Below, piece after piece: positions 11,041-24,467 of a DNA stretch of 64,000 nucleotides (position 1 is its first letter; the number at the start of each line of letters is the position of its first letter). The translations under genes were made by a program, and so were the position numbers. The notes under the pieces are model-generated. The model did no database searches. It was given only the letters and a program-made list of their open reading frames with translations, and was not told the DNA's origin. Source of the stretch: Epiperipatus broadwayi (lineage: Eukaryota; Onychophora; Udeonychophora; Euonychophora; Peripatidae); assembly GCA_028023455.1 (NCBI GenBank), contig JAQFVV010000023.1, positions 1,348,501-1,412,500 of the forward strand, in the 5' to 3' direction.

Positions 11041-14000
11041 ACATATATATATTGTGCCCTTTTCTTTAGGTCAGAATAAATTTATTATATCAATTTACTA
11101 AAAAAAATTTAAATTTAAGATGTATTCTCTTGGTATAATGACTATGTTATGTTGACAATCTTTTTAAAAGTTCAATTAAAGTAAGATGAAAATATTTAAT
11201 GCCTAAAATTGTGCTAAATGTATTTAAAACAGTTAAATAAAGCTAAATGTATAATTTATATGGTTGGGAAAGCTAGCCATAATAAAATAGTGTAGTAATA
11301 AATCTTTAAAATATGTATTAAAAGTTGAATTTTAACAGCAATAACCTATAATTAAATAAATATTATATTTTACAGTATAAATTATATTTAATAATTATAT
11401 TTAGTATTATATGTTTTAAAAGTAGTCTTTGTGGTAGAAAAATGTATATTTGATTTTATGGTATCAAAATTATTATTCTAAATTATATTATTATATTATT
11501 TTTTTAATATATTTGTTGCAATTAAATATTTAATTTTCCCAGACAGAATTTGATACAGTCTGTCTAAGTTGTAAGTCATGTGACATGTAAATATTAGATG
11601 TGTGCTTGCAAGTTTTTTGTTAATAAAATTTCAAGAATTGTTTTAAAATTACACTGTAGAATTGAAAATATTTATTTATCTATCATAAGATTAAATATTA
11701 AAATTAGTTAGCATAAAATATTTGATTAGTTTTAAAAAACGAAGGTAGTTAGCAAAAATTAAATATTTTGTTTTACAGAAAAATAGATACATTAAAACTG
11801 AAGGTGGAATAAATTGATAAAATATTGTTTTTCATTTTAAAATATTTAGTTATTTTTAATAAAGTATAAAAATTGATTTGGAATTAATATTTTAAGTAAT
11901 ATTTTTAAAAAAAGAATGAGTCATTATTTTATTTTTGATTTTAATTGTGTAATATCAAAGTTATATGTAAATTAAGCCATCAGGTGAAAGTTTAATCCAC
12001 CAATCAAATGATGTATTTATTTGGGTATAAATACTGATGCTCAATTATTTTGTGTGTGCTTCTGTTAAAAAAATCTGCTTCTGTCAATTTAATTTGCTTT
12101 AAATTAGTCAATTCAGTGCTATAATAGCTCTAATAATTTATTTGAAACCGAGAAGTGTACCAATTGAATTGGTTTAGCAAATAGAGTATTATAAACAAAT
12201 TATAAATTTATTATCTAAATTATGCATTGTTAGGCAGGTAAATTCTCTTACTGGACTTTTTTCAAAATTTAATTAAATGTCTCATAAACATGGAAGTACC
12301 AAGAAGAAACACCTACCTGTCTAAAGGGATTTGTAATTAACAATATAATCTTCGTAATTTTAACATGGAGAATTATTTTATCAGCTAAATTTATATACTA
12401 GATATTATGTGAAGAGCTGAATGGGAAAATTGATAGGAAATTTAAAATAATAATGCATTTTTCTTTTGGAAGATAGTCATATTAGAAACAGAAAAATAAT
12501 ATGATAAAATTTTAAATCTTTCAATAAGGTGAAAGTAAATATTATTTTAAGGTAAAAATGCAGAAAATGTTTTCCTTTTTGAAGAGAGCACTATTAACAA
12601 ATTATTTAAAACTGTCATAAAAAATGATGGTAAAATGAAGACAGTTACTCAAAAATCGTATGTAATAAGTCTATATTATTCTAAAAGACTGTATATAAGT
12701 AATGATATTATGAGAAAACTGATAATTGGAACTAATAATGGAAAAAATATCCTTGGATAAGTAATAATGAATATCCTGACAGTAAAACTCCTATATATGA
12801 TAGACTTATGAGTAATAAATAAATATTAAGTTGTGGAAATAATTTTAAAATGTTCAAGAATCATAACCGGATGCCTGAATTCATATCACTGTGAAGGACA
12901 GTGTAAGCCAGCATAGGATCCTAAGGAAGGAAACTTTGAAGTGTTATTTTTTAAATATTATAAGTTTAAATTATTTCAATAATGACTGTTCTGAATAATA
13001 GAGACAATGAACTATTATTTTTACAAACTTTTCAGAATGGATCAGTGATTATTTTTATTAATAATTTCAGATTTCTAGAAGTTGATTTTTATTTATTTTT
13101 TATCATTTATTTTAACTTTCATTCATTATGTTTGGATGGAATCTATGGAGCATGCGTCATTTTCAGGGAAGAGAGTTTTTCATCATCAAGCGTTTGAACA
13201 AAAGCATAGCAACAAGTGTTGGGGGTTTTAATCATCCATAAAGAGTTGGTAAAGAAATCCCGAGGAAATAAAAAACATTTTTTTAAAAGAACATTCATCA
13301 TTGAAGTTTATACATAGATATGTTTTTTACTTATTTTTAAGATTAACCTTAGTATTAATTTTAATTTTATTTATAATTAGAATAGGATAGGTACATAAAA
13401 GATTAATTATTTACTAATAATATTGTAATTTTATAAAAGATATTTTAATAATTTAAGGAGTTTAATATTTTAAGTTTGATAGTATGGAATGAATGTTATA
13501 TTATGCAATGTTTTATTTTTTGATTGTGGACCAGAAGACATCATATAAGTGATTGACAAGTAGTAATATCACTTAGGTAATAGTTGTAAATATTAATAAT
13601 TTTATGATGTATTTTTCTTTCTTTTCTTTAGATTATCGACGTATTATGTAATGTTATAGTATGAACATATGAGTATGTGTGAATACATTGTACACACATA
13701 AAGCTTATAGAAGTCAGAATTTATTTATTATAAAAATATGCATACTTTTATTCCATATTACTGGTATAATACAACTTAATAATGAATAATTATATGATTC
13801 TTTTGTAAAGAACTTTAGTATTTCTTAAATGTTTAAAGTATTGATAATAGTCATTTGTATTTTTGTTCAAGAATATTTGATAAGAAAGTGAAATAACCTT
13901 TTCTTGTAGAACAGTTTAGATCGTTATATTTATAAGTGAATTTTATTTGTTATTTTTGAATATGTTGTCAGAATTATTGTCGATGTAGATTGATAAATCT

Positions 14001-16640
14001 ATAAGAAAATTTGTAAAGGGTAGTGACTTGGAAGTAATTTAAACATGAAACCAAAGAGGTGCTTTTAATGTAGGTTTTTGTTATGGGAATAGGAATAATC
14101 TTTATGATCTTAATAATTATGCAGGTACAGATAACGGAGCCCTGTAGCTTGTATATTTTCTGTGGGCAGTGTTTTACCTTTTATATTGAATATTGATGTT
14201 CCAGAAAGCTGAAGAAATAGCTTGGACATTGTTATTTGTAGTGGAGGTTATTAGACAGATAAGTCATGCCTCTCTTTTATTTATACACTGTTACCATGAT
14301 GACTATCTAATATATGTACTATTGAGTTGAGACTCTAGTTTGTCCCTATACCTATGCATCTGTTCGCTATCATGATTTTCTAACTATTACATCGTACAGA
14401 ATTGTATTTTAATGGAAAATGATAGATAATTTTTAGAGTTTAGGATCATTATTGGAAATGGATAAGATAGGTTTGCTTACTTTGGAGGATGATAAGAATA
14501 AATACAAATGGAATTGAGAATCAAACAGAATTAAAAATAAAGAATCATAAAATATTTTCTATATTTTTATTTTTTAATAAAATAAATTTCATGAAAGTAT
14601 GTAAATGATAAATGAGGTTGTTCATGAATTTTGAATAACTTTAAGTATTTTAAAACTTATAGGTATTGCATATTTTTCAATGGATAGTGTATTAAAACAA
14701 AACAGTATAGGATAAAGCAAAGCTATATTTCATAGTTATTATTTAATGTTAAAGAAATACATTAACACTTACAGCTATTTCATATTAGATCAATATGACA
14801 ATTAGATTATCAATTGTGTCCACTCATTTTGTTAATGAACCAAAATAAATATATTTTGTTTAACAATAACAACGTTACTATGATAAACTATTTTAAGTGA
14901 TTAAGAATAAATTAAGAGATGCATATTAGTATTATTATTATTAATTTTTTGTATTTTCTGTTTTATGCTTCATAACTGATGTGTATTTAAAGGAAGCATA
15001 TCGTAATGACATTTAATGGTAAATAATATTAAAAAGTTATATAGATTAATTATTATCATCATTATTAGAATTCTGATGAATATGTGAAATAGATAAATTA
15101 TTTTAAAAGTCGGAATGAAGACTTAATTTTGTATATTTTATTTTATTAGTTTATTTTTGAGAAAACTGGAAATTGTAATGATGCAAGATTTATTTAGAAT
15201 TATAAATATTGTAAATAAATTATTTGTTATTTTTATTGTAATAAAAATTTGTTAAACTTGTTTTATAAATTTGAGGGTTGAGCTAATTTCTTTCCACATT
15301 GTAAACATTTTATCACAGAGGGTTTAAACCAAAACATAATATTTGCACAGTAAGAATAAAATTATTATTTAAGAATTATAATATTTTCTTAAGATTATTT
15401 ATTTAAGAAAATACATTTATATTATCATTATGGTCATAAGTTAATTGTTATAATATTACACAGAGTTATAATGCTATCCATTGCCACACATATATTTTCA
15501 TAAAGAATTATATGGTGAAAAAGAACAAGAAAACAAAGTATTATCTACATTTACTACACCATCTGAATTGCCAAGTATTTTAAATGAAGAAGTAAAACAT
15601 CCAATTAAATTTATAAAGGAAAGAAAAACTCAATGTATTGATAGAATTATTATACTGATATTGTAAAAACAGCAAGTAAAGAAATATAAAAATTGTCAGC
15701 AAAGCTATATACTCTTTCAGTCATCTATGAATTCTATACATAATATTTACAAAAACAATTATAGTTCATCTATTGTGAACTTTGGATTCAAATCAATCAA
15801 TAAACAAACACAATGGAGTATGTCCATATATTGAGAGAACTTATATAAAGTATTAATGAATACCATCATAAGTGTCATCACCTAATATTGGAAGATGACT
15901 CAAAGTATTTGTTATAATACATAGTTTCACCATTAATTAGAAGTTGGGAGTTTATTGCTCAAATTAATTTTATATATACTGTAATGATAATTTTTGTCTT
16001 TTCCAATGTACACAAATATGTAAAGATAAATTTTGACTCTGTTTAGATTAAATGATTAATATACATTTAAATAAAAATGATTAAATTCAATAGTACTAAA
16101 CAAACATCTATGATGAGGATAATGATTTATAACCTAGGACTGAAGGTTAAACTAGGTACAAGTTTTCCCCAAACTATTGTAATTAGTTTTTCTAGATTCA
16201 GTATTTTTTTAAAAATGAAACTGTAAAGTGCAAAACCTTCTAAATAGAATGTTTACTTCAGGAAAACTCATTAAAACTTGATCATTATCATTAATAAATT
16301 ATTACTGGCATTCCATTCTCCAGTGGATTGCATGATTTCTCAGGATTATGGTTATTAATAGCATATAAGGAATGTTGATAGTGTAATGTGTGGATTGAGT
16401 TCAATAAATGATTACAAACTAAATGGGTTAATAATAAAAAAAAAACAACTTATTAACAATAAATATATAAAATTGTTGCTTATATACTTGCAATTATTAT
16501 TAGGTATACAAAATATTAAAGGTAGTAATAATTAAGAGATATTTTAAATTTCATACCTTAAAATAATTATAATGATAACATCTTACCAAATGAAAGGTTG
16601 AAAAAAATTAAAACCATCTTTTTCTGCAAATATCCTTTTT
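11041..16640. other. Long AT-rich stretch, no gene seen
   Basis: No coding region is supported. Signals noted: TATAAATA at 12026 followed about 200 bases later by a donor-like CAG/GTAAAT at 12236, which could be the start of an untranslated exon or an old LTR leader; a less AT-biased block at 14030-14400 without a recognisable product. The frames at 12982-13197 and 15481-15666 give no family and are of a length expected by chance. Confidence 0.4.
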
Positions 16641-19070
16641 TGTATACATTTATGAATAAGTTTGCATTAGTTTTTCAAAGATGATAGTTATTTTCCTGGT
16701 GCATGGGTGATCTTAAATGGGGTATTCAATGGTGTTTGTGATCTTAGTTGGTAGTTCTGATGAGTTTTATGGTTCAGTTCACTTCTTTTCCCATGCCATG
16801 ATTAAATCAGGCAATGACTCGTTTTAGCAAACTTGATATTTGCTTTCTAGTCTCCCATACTAGTTGATCTTCTGCTGGTAAATATCATGGTTGTTGTGTT
16901 GGATTTTAATATTGAAAAATACTTTTAATGTCAGCAAGCTATGGCAGTCCAAACTAAAGTGGAAAACTGTTAGAACTAGCAGTTTATCTTTTCTACATGG
17001 GACCACTGCAACACTTCTTCTTGAGTTAAGGCTTAGAATAGAATAGACTGCTTAGGTTGTTTATTTTTTACCTATTCATATTTATTTGCTGTTATTCACA
17101 CTTATTGCTGGACTGAGGATGTTTTGCAAACAACAAATTTATCAAATGCTAGTTACAAGATTTAACATCCATTTTTCTACAACATGTTTTTATAAACTTT
17201 TTTATTTTTTTTTGCAACATGTTGTGGTAATAAATAATTTTACAAATATTTTTAAATTATGTGAACAAAAGAAAATAAATGTTTTCTTTCTTTATCCATG
17301 CCAGTAAAAGAAAGAAAAAAGTCATTACTTACTTTCAAAAAATTGATTGTTAACTCTTAATTCCATTAGTCCTTAATTTTAAATATCATATTTAGATTTG
17401 TTATTAAATTTACTTTAAGAATTGATAAATATTTTATTACAAATTTTATTCAGAAGGCAGATGAGAAAGAGATACAAAATCCTTGCACATAGCAAAACTA
17501 TTATTTTTATTTTTTCTTCCTTTACAATACAAATTATTATATTATTGTTTCTCTCTCATTACATGGTAGCCCCCTTGATGTTACTGATGTTTATGATAGC
17601 AATAACCATTCATACAAGAGGTTTAGTCAATCATACAGAATAACAAATAATAATCAAGTTAATTTAACAACAACAATAAACATATAAAATTGTCCTGTAT
17701 TAGTGTGAGCATTTAATATTTTATAGATGAAATCTCACCTCAACACCAGTTAGTCATCCAGTCTTTTATTTGGTATGTCTAGGGATCAGTATCTAGATTT
17801 TATTATAATTAAAATTTATAATGATTGACCTATAAACCTTTACATAATTATGATTGATGATTATAGGGCTGGATCATCAATTTTTTCAATAAAAAAAAAC
17901 AAATAGTTATACAACAAAGAAAAATGGATTCTAGATGATACATATATAATTTTGATTTGGAAATTGTTAGTCCATATAATTAGCTATTTTTCAACACATG
18001 AATACACAGATGGCAAGATGGCTGGTTTCTTCTAGATTAGGAAAATTCCTGGATCTTGGGAATTGGTAACCTATTTGACATTGTGTGGTCATCCTCTAGG
18101 TAATCAGTCAATTACTTGATAATGGAAAGATGATGTTCCTTTGTTTACTGCTGCTTTCTTTGTGATCCTAGTGAACATTTTTTCCTTCTGGTGATGATGA
18201 AGACATTACTGATGTTATTAGCTTATAAAATCGAATTATTCATAGGCATATAACTGGCAGTCTCCCATCTATGATGTTTAATGAGCGTCCTACTTCCTCA
18301 TTCTTTGGTATTACTTATTATTCATTAGAATTAATATTATGTCTATAGATTAAAAGGTGTATGATCTCTTTTTTAATTTCTTCAGCCAGCTAATAATTCT
18401 TCTTATGAACTTTGGGTCACTGAATAATAAAATGTTACATGAATAGTTCCCTTGGAACTATTAACTTGTCTTTTTTATGAAAGTGTACTATTCCTTCGAT
18501 CTTTATAAACTTTTCCTCCTTTAATCATTTCCAATAGCTCTTGGAAATAATTTGTTTTTTTTATATAAAATTATCGATCATAAATCGAACATTAGTCCCA
18601 TTTTAAGCATTATTTTGATGCATGTTGATAGCTTAATAACAAATTATTATCTCTTACTTTTTTGATTAAAACAATTCAGTTTCTTTTCTCCCATATCCAA
18701 TCTTTGTCATGAGCATGTTATACATAATGCTGTATTTTCATTGTTTAAATGTTTAATTTCATTTAGTCTTTTTAATTTTTTATTTAAAAAAAATAATAAT
18801 GATGTAATAATTTAAATTTAGATCCCATTTTTCTTTGTTATTCTTTATATTAAATTTGGGGATTTGATAAATTACTCATATTTTGTAGGCAATAGACTTA
18901 ACAAAAAGAAAATAAAAACAAAAGAGGATGGCACAATCTACTTATAAAATAATTAATATCATAATTTGTTTTTACATAACAAAGAGTGTCAATAGATTCA
19001 TTATACCTTTGATTAAGTATGTTTTGTTTCAGATCCTCTCGTTTTTAATAGGTTGAGACCATACTCTTAC
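16640..19070. other. Mixed AT-rich stretch with two unassigned blocks
   Basis: Blocks at 16680-17040 and 17720-18500 are less AT-rich than their surroundings, as old transposon or exon material would be, but translations on both strands are broken and match nothing I recognise. The frames at 17086-17307 and 17422-17643 are low-complexity hydrophobic and not believable as genes. Confidence 0.3.
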
Positions 19071-19078
19071 AATATAGA

Positions 19079-21970
19079 TTGTATACTAATGTCATTATAT
19101 CTTTTAATGGTGAACTTGACACATTATTGTCTAATTTACAATCATCCTCTGTCATAATAATTAATGATATGAATATTGAGTTATTAATCAAGGAGTATAA
19201 TTCTACTTGCACAAACTTAGATTTATTGTATAGTTGTGATTTTAGTCAGGTAAAATTTTTATCTACATGTATAACACTATCATGCAAATCTTTACTTGGC
19301 CATATATTTATTAGACTTGATCAACATTTAATTATGAATCTGCCTTATCTGAGTTAGCCATTGCAAATCATTTTGCATTTATTTTGAAATTTTCTGGCTT
19401 TATAATATTTCAATTATCTACAAGTATGTTGATAAACTGTCACATGTTAAATTAAATAATTTATTATACATACAGAGCTGGGACTATATTTTTGACTTAA
19501 ACAATGTAGGCAGATTCTTTTTACAATTTCAGAATGTTTGTATTTCTTCAATTAATGAAGCATCTAATTGAATAATAAAAATAGAATCCACTCTGTGTGG
19601 ATGTGATCAGTTAATTGACAAAATTAATTTGAAAAAGCATTTAATAAGAAAATTAAATTCTATATTAAAATAGCAAAATCACATTATTAAATGATTTTTT
19701 TTTTTAATAAAAATATTCTGAAATGGAAAACAATTCTTTGATGAAACAATCCTCTACTTAAATTAATTTCATTAAAAATATGGCAATGAAAATTATGTTG
19801 CTGATTTTTAAAATAATTTCTTTATGTTACAGATGGTGTCCTCTATTAGTGATTTAACTTATGAATTTATGGCTATTTTCTTTTGTTTGGATGTTTCTTA
19901 TATTCAGTTATCACATTTGATTGTTTAAAAAATATTCATTCTTATTGTGCAGATAAGTTGACTTCAAAAATTTTTAAAAGATAATGAGTTTATTTTTATA
20001 CCCATTCATTCTAGTTTACTTATTAATCTTTCTTTGGTCTACTGATGTATTTCCTGATTGTTTAAAAGTTGGTGTTATTATGTCCTTTTTTTATAAAGGT
20101 GATTCATTAGTTCATTAACATTTATAGGCCTATTGCAATCATTTTTTATTATTGCTAAGCTATTTAAAATGATGGTCAAGAATAAAATGGTTATTCTTTA
20201 ATGAGACTAATGAGATTTTTATACACCAGTTTGGTTTTTTTTAAGTACTTTGGATGCTCTTTATAGTTATGATATACAATTTTATATTATCAATAGATAA
20301 TAGTTCTAAGCCAGCAATTGTCTATTTGGCTAAATCTAATGCATTTGACTCTGTACATTATATAATTCTTCTAAATTCTTTATATTTATATAGTTTTGGG
20401 AGTAATTTTACTTTATGGTTAAAAAGTTATCTATGGAGGTTATTGATTTGGCCCCCAAAAGCTGATCCCTTTCACTCCTGAATAGAAAGCTTCTATCCTG
20501 GAGAGTGATTTGAGGCTGAATGGCCTGCATCCCTTTGTGATGACTCACCTTGCTCTTCATGATTATTGCCCAGACCCTGAGTTTTATGGAAGTAACCTCC
20601 AATATGAAGGGCCGATTTGGTCATACAAAGCATGGACAAAGGATTAGATCTATCGTTGAACTGTATAAGACATGAAAGTGTGGTCACCAATCAACAAGAT
20701 ACTATTCCGGACTTGTTCCTTGTTGATATGCTTCATATTAGTCCTTTTAGCCGGTGTCAAGCAAGATATCAGTATTGAACTTTCATCCCCCTGATTATCA
20801 TTAATATATTCGATGTTTAACTGTTATCATGTGCTGTAACCAAATTTCTGAATAAAACATTCTATATTTTATAAAAATAAAAAAAAATACAAAAAAGAGG
20901 CAAATAAAATACATAGTGTTATTAGTGATTTTAAACTGGCTAGTCATGGAGTTGCATAGGGGTTTGTATTTGGCCCTATATTATATATATAAATGATATT
21001 TTTAGTTTACCCTTGCAATCTTTGATGTATGCTTTTTATGGATATGGCATATATAGATTATGCTTAACTGTTTAACAGTTAATCATAATTATGTGAGAGG
21101 TATTATCTTTTCATATTCACTTAATATCATTATTTTTAGTCAAGATAATGTTCATTGCAATAATATTTGTACTTGTAGTAATAGTTCTTATTGATAGCTT
21201 GTTATTTGGATTTTTTTTTTAATTTTAGATTATAAGTATATTGTATAATATCTCTGTTTGGTGGATGTATTGTTACTCATCATGTGTACTATTTTTGGTA
21301 GACTTAGTATTGACTTCTATGCATGATATTTATGATAATTTTTGTGCATGATCTGTTGTAAAGTTGTATAAGTATAGAATGATTATTAATATATATATAT
21401 ATCATCATTTCTTTTTATATCGTAAACGTTTGTGTTATATACTCAATTAGCTAAAAATTTTCAGTCACTTGTGTCAGTCTATTTCATTCTTTTGCTTCTG
21501 ATTATTCATTAGATATTTTCCATGTACCATTTTATACATTTAAATAATACTTAAAACTTTGGTTTGTATTTTACATGGAACAATATGTTTTATTTATTAT
21601 TGCATTAATTAATTTTAGATAGCTATTTTTTACATTTATAATTTATTGTTAGTAATTCAATGTATGTTTAGTATACCCTGCAGGTTTTGAGTGCTATGAT
21701 TCTGGCCTTAGTGGTCAAAAGTATGTTCTGCAAGTTTTAAAGATCTCTAATAATCTTTTCTTTTTCAAATATTTAAAACTTATATTATCTCTCTTTTTTT
21801 TTTGTAATTATTTTGGAATTTAATGACTCTTACGAATGACTCCTAGCAGAAGTCGCTTATTGTTTGAAGTTATTGTAATTTTTCTTATATATTTTATCTG
21901 AAACAAATCCAATAACAGCTCGAATTTGTTACTTTACAAATCTGTCTAGTCAAATAAATAAATTGTTGTG
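19079..21970 (+). mobile_element. CR1/Jockey-like LINE, decayed, with nested insertion
   Basis: A degenerate non-LTR retrotransposon encoding an endonuclease and a reverse transcriptase. The endonuclease end reads SSVIIINDMNIELL (for GDFNIDLL) and, further on, ITLSCKSLLGHIFI (for the T..SLLDHIF block), in one open frame at 19079-19357. RT blocks follow in order: TSKIFK near 19955, a KGDS-like block near 20100, LAKSNAFDSVHYIILLNSLY (for the LSKAFDSVDH motif) near 20320, then WLKSYL near 20415. After a 450-base interruption comes SHGV...GFVFGPILYIYINDI near 20945, the usual S.GVPQGSVLGP block. The expected FADD active site near 21030 reads YGYG, so it is inactive. CAAATAAATAAATTG near 21955 may be the 3' end. 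Confidence 0.8.
20445..20900 (+). mobile_element. Polyadenylated retro-insertion inside the LINE RT
   Basis: This segment splits the LINE RT between WLKSYL and the SHGV block. It is visibly less AT-rich than its host, carries AATAAA at 20851-20856, and ends about 15 bases later in an A-rich tail reaching about 20897. These are the marks of a reverse-transcribed, polyadenylated RNA, so a processed pseudogene or non-autonomous retroposon is likely. The flanks share only GAGG, so a target-site duplication is not convincing. The source gene is not recognised; open minus-strand frames here are incidental. Confidence 0.55.
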
Positions 21971-22532
21971 TCTGTGTGCATACTAGATATAGTATATACA
22001 TCGTTTAAGTTTACCGGTATAGGTAATTAAATGAAAAAAAATTTCTATAGATTTTTTTTTTTGATTTATTGAAAATTATATAAAGGAATTGTACTATGTA
22101 AAATTGAAAAAAATTAAATTATGGTTGATACTATGTAATGCAAGAAAGAAAAATAGTTTGTTGCACACAAAAATTTGAATTGCATAGTTTATAAAAATAT
22201 AAAATATTCTGTGACTCTTTCTGATTTTCCTTCTGCATGGAATTTTAAATAAATAATTTTTATAGTAAACTGAATGGAAAATTTAAATAAGTTATTGAAA
22301 AATTGGGTTACTAAAATAAAGAAAATTATTGCTCAATTTCGAAAGTAGGCAATGATTTTTTCTTCCTTCCTATCACTATTATAAAGTTTTAAAAAAGAAA
22401 AAACAGAAAAAATATTTATATATTTTATATGACAATTTAAAGAATGAAGAAATGTTTATCAATAAGCATAGGTTAAATCTTATAACTATGTTTTGATAAA
22501 TTTGTTATTTGGAAAACATCCATTGCCAAATT
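21971..22532. other. AT-rich spacer, nothing recognised
   Basis: Homopolymer-rich DNA between the LINE and element C with no supported feature. Confidence 0.4.
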
Positions 22533-22594
22533 TCAATTTATTCAATATTTAGATATATTGAATATGCATTATAGTTAATTATTAGTATTAACTT

Positions 22595-23011
22595 TGGCAT
22601 TAAATCCCACATATTACTTATTATAACATTAATTGTTTTCATTTTATTTTTAAAATTTATTTTATTAATAAATCTATTAAAATTTAACTCCATTTCATAT
22701 CTTTTTCTCGCAATCCAAATTTCAATTTATGCAATATTTATATATATTGAATATGCATTATAGTTAATTATTAGTATTAACCTTAGTTTAATGAATCATT
22801 AATGCGTATTAATCTTTAAATTTTTAGTTAGTTATTACTTAGTCAATTCTGGGTTTCATGTCTCTCCTTATTCAAAGCCAGCTCACAGATGTCATTTATA
22901 GAGTGTTAAGTTGGTCAGATCTGGGATCTAAACATCCTGTTTTGGTCAACTTTAGTGTATTTGCCTGGACTCTAGGTTTTGTTACATGAATGTACAAATC
23001 TGATTGTCACA
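22595..23011 (+). repeat. Left LTR of element C
   Basis: Shares with the right copy, in order, blocks such as CACATATTA, GCATTATAGTTAATTATTAG, TTTCATGTCTCTCC and TGTACAAATCTGA. It lacks an internal stretch of about 60 bases present on the right. Confidence 0.6.
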
Positions 23012-23017
23012 TAGGTT

Positions 23018-23335
23018 TTTTTCTTCCAATTCTGGTGCACCAACATGTGGCTTGAACTATTTCTCACATGACCATGTACACCAAGATGGAGTCTATACTA
23101 TTTCTTATGAGACCCTAAGTAAAAATATTTTTCTCTAATTCTGGCACACTAGCATGGGGTGTTAATATATATCCATATTTCCTGAGATCCATGCAATTCA
23201 CTTAGCTTATATATAAGTAAAAATAATAATTTTTTTTCTCCAATTATGCCACTTCAACATAGACTATCAAATTATGTACCCAAACCTTTTTGCATTTCAA
23301 GCAATTTCTTTGGTTTATAAAATATATATGTAAAG
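23018..23335 (+). repeat. Degenerate tandem repeats carrying PBS-like motifs
   Basis: Three related units of roughly 105-120 bases start near 23018, 23127 and 23230, each with a T-rich run, CCAATT or CTAATT, then a TGG/TGC-containing box. The box is TGGTGCACCAACATGTGGC at 23033 and TGGCACACTAGCATGGGGTG at 23152; the third is decayed. The first unit also has a shorter internal duplication of ACCA..ATG...CTATTTCT.A.GA. Confidence 0.45.
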
Positions 23336-23940
23336 CAATTTCTGATTATATATATGTAAAAAAAAATTTTGGTCATATACATGAGACTTCAATTTTTTTT
23401 TAATATATCTATTTATCATGTAACTGTTTGGGTTGTGTGAATAAATATATCATAAATTTAGGTAAAATATGTCAGCCAGTTATTTTTTTGTGATTCATAT
23501 TATTTAATCATTAGAATTGATTTTATATATTGTTTTATTTTCTTGCTCACTGGTGACTGGCACCCAAAGATGACTTGAATAAGGTCATGAGCCATCTTCA
23601 TATAAATTTTGTCATCACGAGTATATGAAAATTTAAAAGGGAGATAATCATTATTTTAAAATTTTTGAAAGTTGTATTGGAATCCGGCAATGAAATGAGA
23701 AAGACTGGGTTAATAAATATATATATATGCTCTAAATAAAATTAAATCTGGCATAGAAAATCAAAATACAGTCATGAATTCACAAATTTCTACAGGGAAT
23801 AAGCAGCTTGGAGTGGAAAGAAACATGAAGAGGTATGGCAGATAATTTTTTTTTTTCGTATATTAATTTTTTTTCATATATTATTATAATTAGTGTTAAA
23901 TTTTGTCTTGATTGGAAATACTATGCAGGTAGCATGAGTT

Positions 23941-23970
23941 AGAGGGAAAGAGGAATTAGGGATAGGAGAA
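23941..23970 (+). other. Candidate polypurine tract of element C
   Basis: Almost pure A/G stretch ending about 12 bases before the right LTR, where plus-strand DNA synthesis would be primed. Confidence 0.4.
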
Positions 23971-23982
23971 TTTAGGATAAAA

Positions 23983-24467
23983 TGTGTTAAACTCCACATA
24001 TTATTTATTGAAACATTAATTATTTTCATTTTATTTTAAAATTTATTTTATTAATAAATCTTTTAAAATTTAACTTAGTTTCATATCTTTTTGCTCGCAA
24101 TCCAAATTCCAATTCAGTCAATATTTATATATGTTGGATGTGCATTATAGTTAATTATTAGTGTTATGTTAATCTTAGTTTAGTTAATCATTAACATCTA
24201 TTAACCCCCTTTAAATCTTTGATTAGTTATTATTTAGTCAATTTTTGTGTTTCATGTCTCTCCCTGTTCGGAGCCAGCTCTCAGATTAAAATAAGACCTG
24301 TGTGTAACCTCAGAAATGTCATTTGTATGATGTTAAGTCATAGAGCACTGGTAACTAGATTGAAGCTTGGTTGGATGTGGGATCTAACCATCTCATTTTG
24401 GTCAACATTAGTGTATTTTCCTCACCTCTTCATTATGTTACATGAGTGTACAAATCTGACAGTTACA
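23983..24467 (+). repeat. Right LTR of element C
   Basis: Starts TGTGTTAAACTCC and ends AGTTACA. The frame at 24219-24554 crosses its right edge and is incidental. Confidence 0.6.

Larger units (their letters stand above)
22533..24467 (+). mobile_element. Element C: old LTR-retroelement remnant
   Basis: Two diverged direct repeats (about 22595-23011 and 23983-24467) flank about 970 bases. Both repeats start TG(G/T)...TTAAA.TCC and end GTCACA or GTTACA. Twenty-one bases after the left repeat is TGGTGCACCAACATGTGGC, close to the lysine-tRNA primer site TGGCGCCCAACGTGGGGC with CpG-type changes. Directly before the right repeat lies a purine-rich stretch at 23941-23970, as expected for a polypurine tract. 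The interior has no gag or pol and contains degenerate tandem repeats. A further truncated LTR piece at 22533-22594 duplicates internal LTR sequence. Clearly inactive. Confidence 0.6.

Noticed and set aside
15481-15666. 61-residue frame with charged composition
   Set aside because: Short, no family match, no neighbouring signals.
20408-20690. Two overlapping minus-strand frames
   Set aside because: They lie in the polyadenylated insert, whose orientation by AATAAA and A-tail is plus; frames are incidental.
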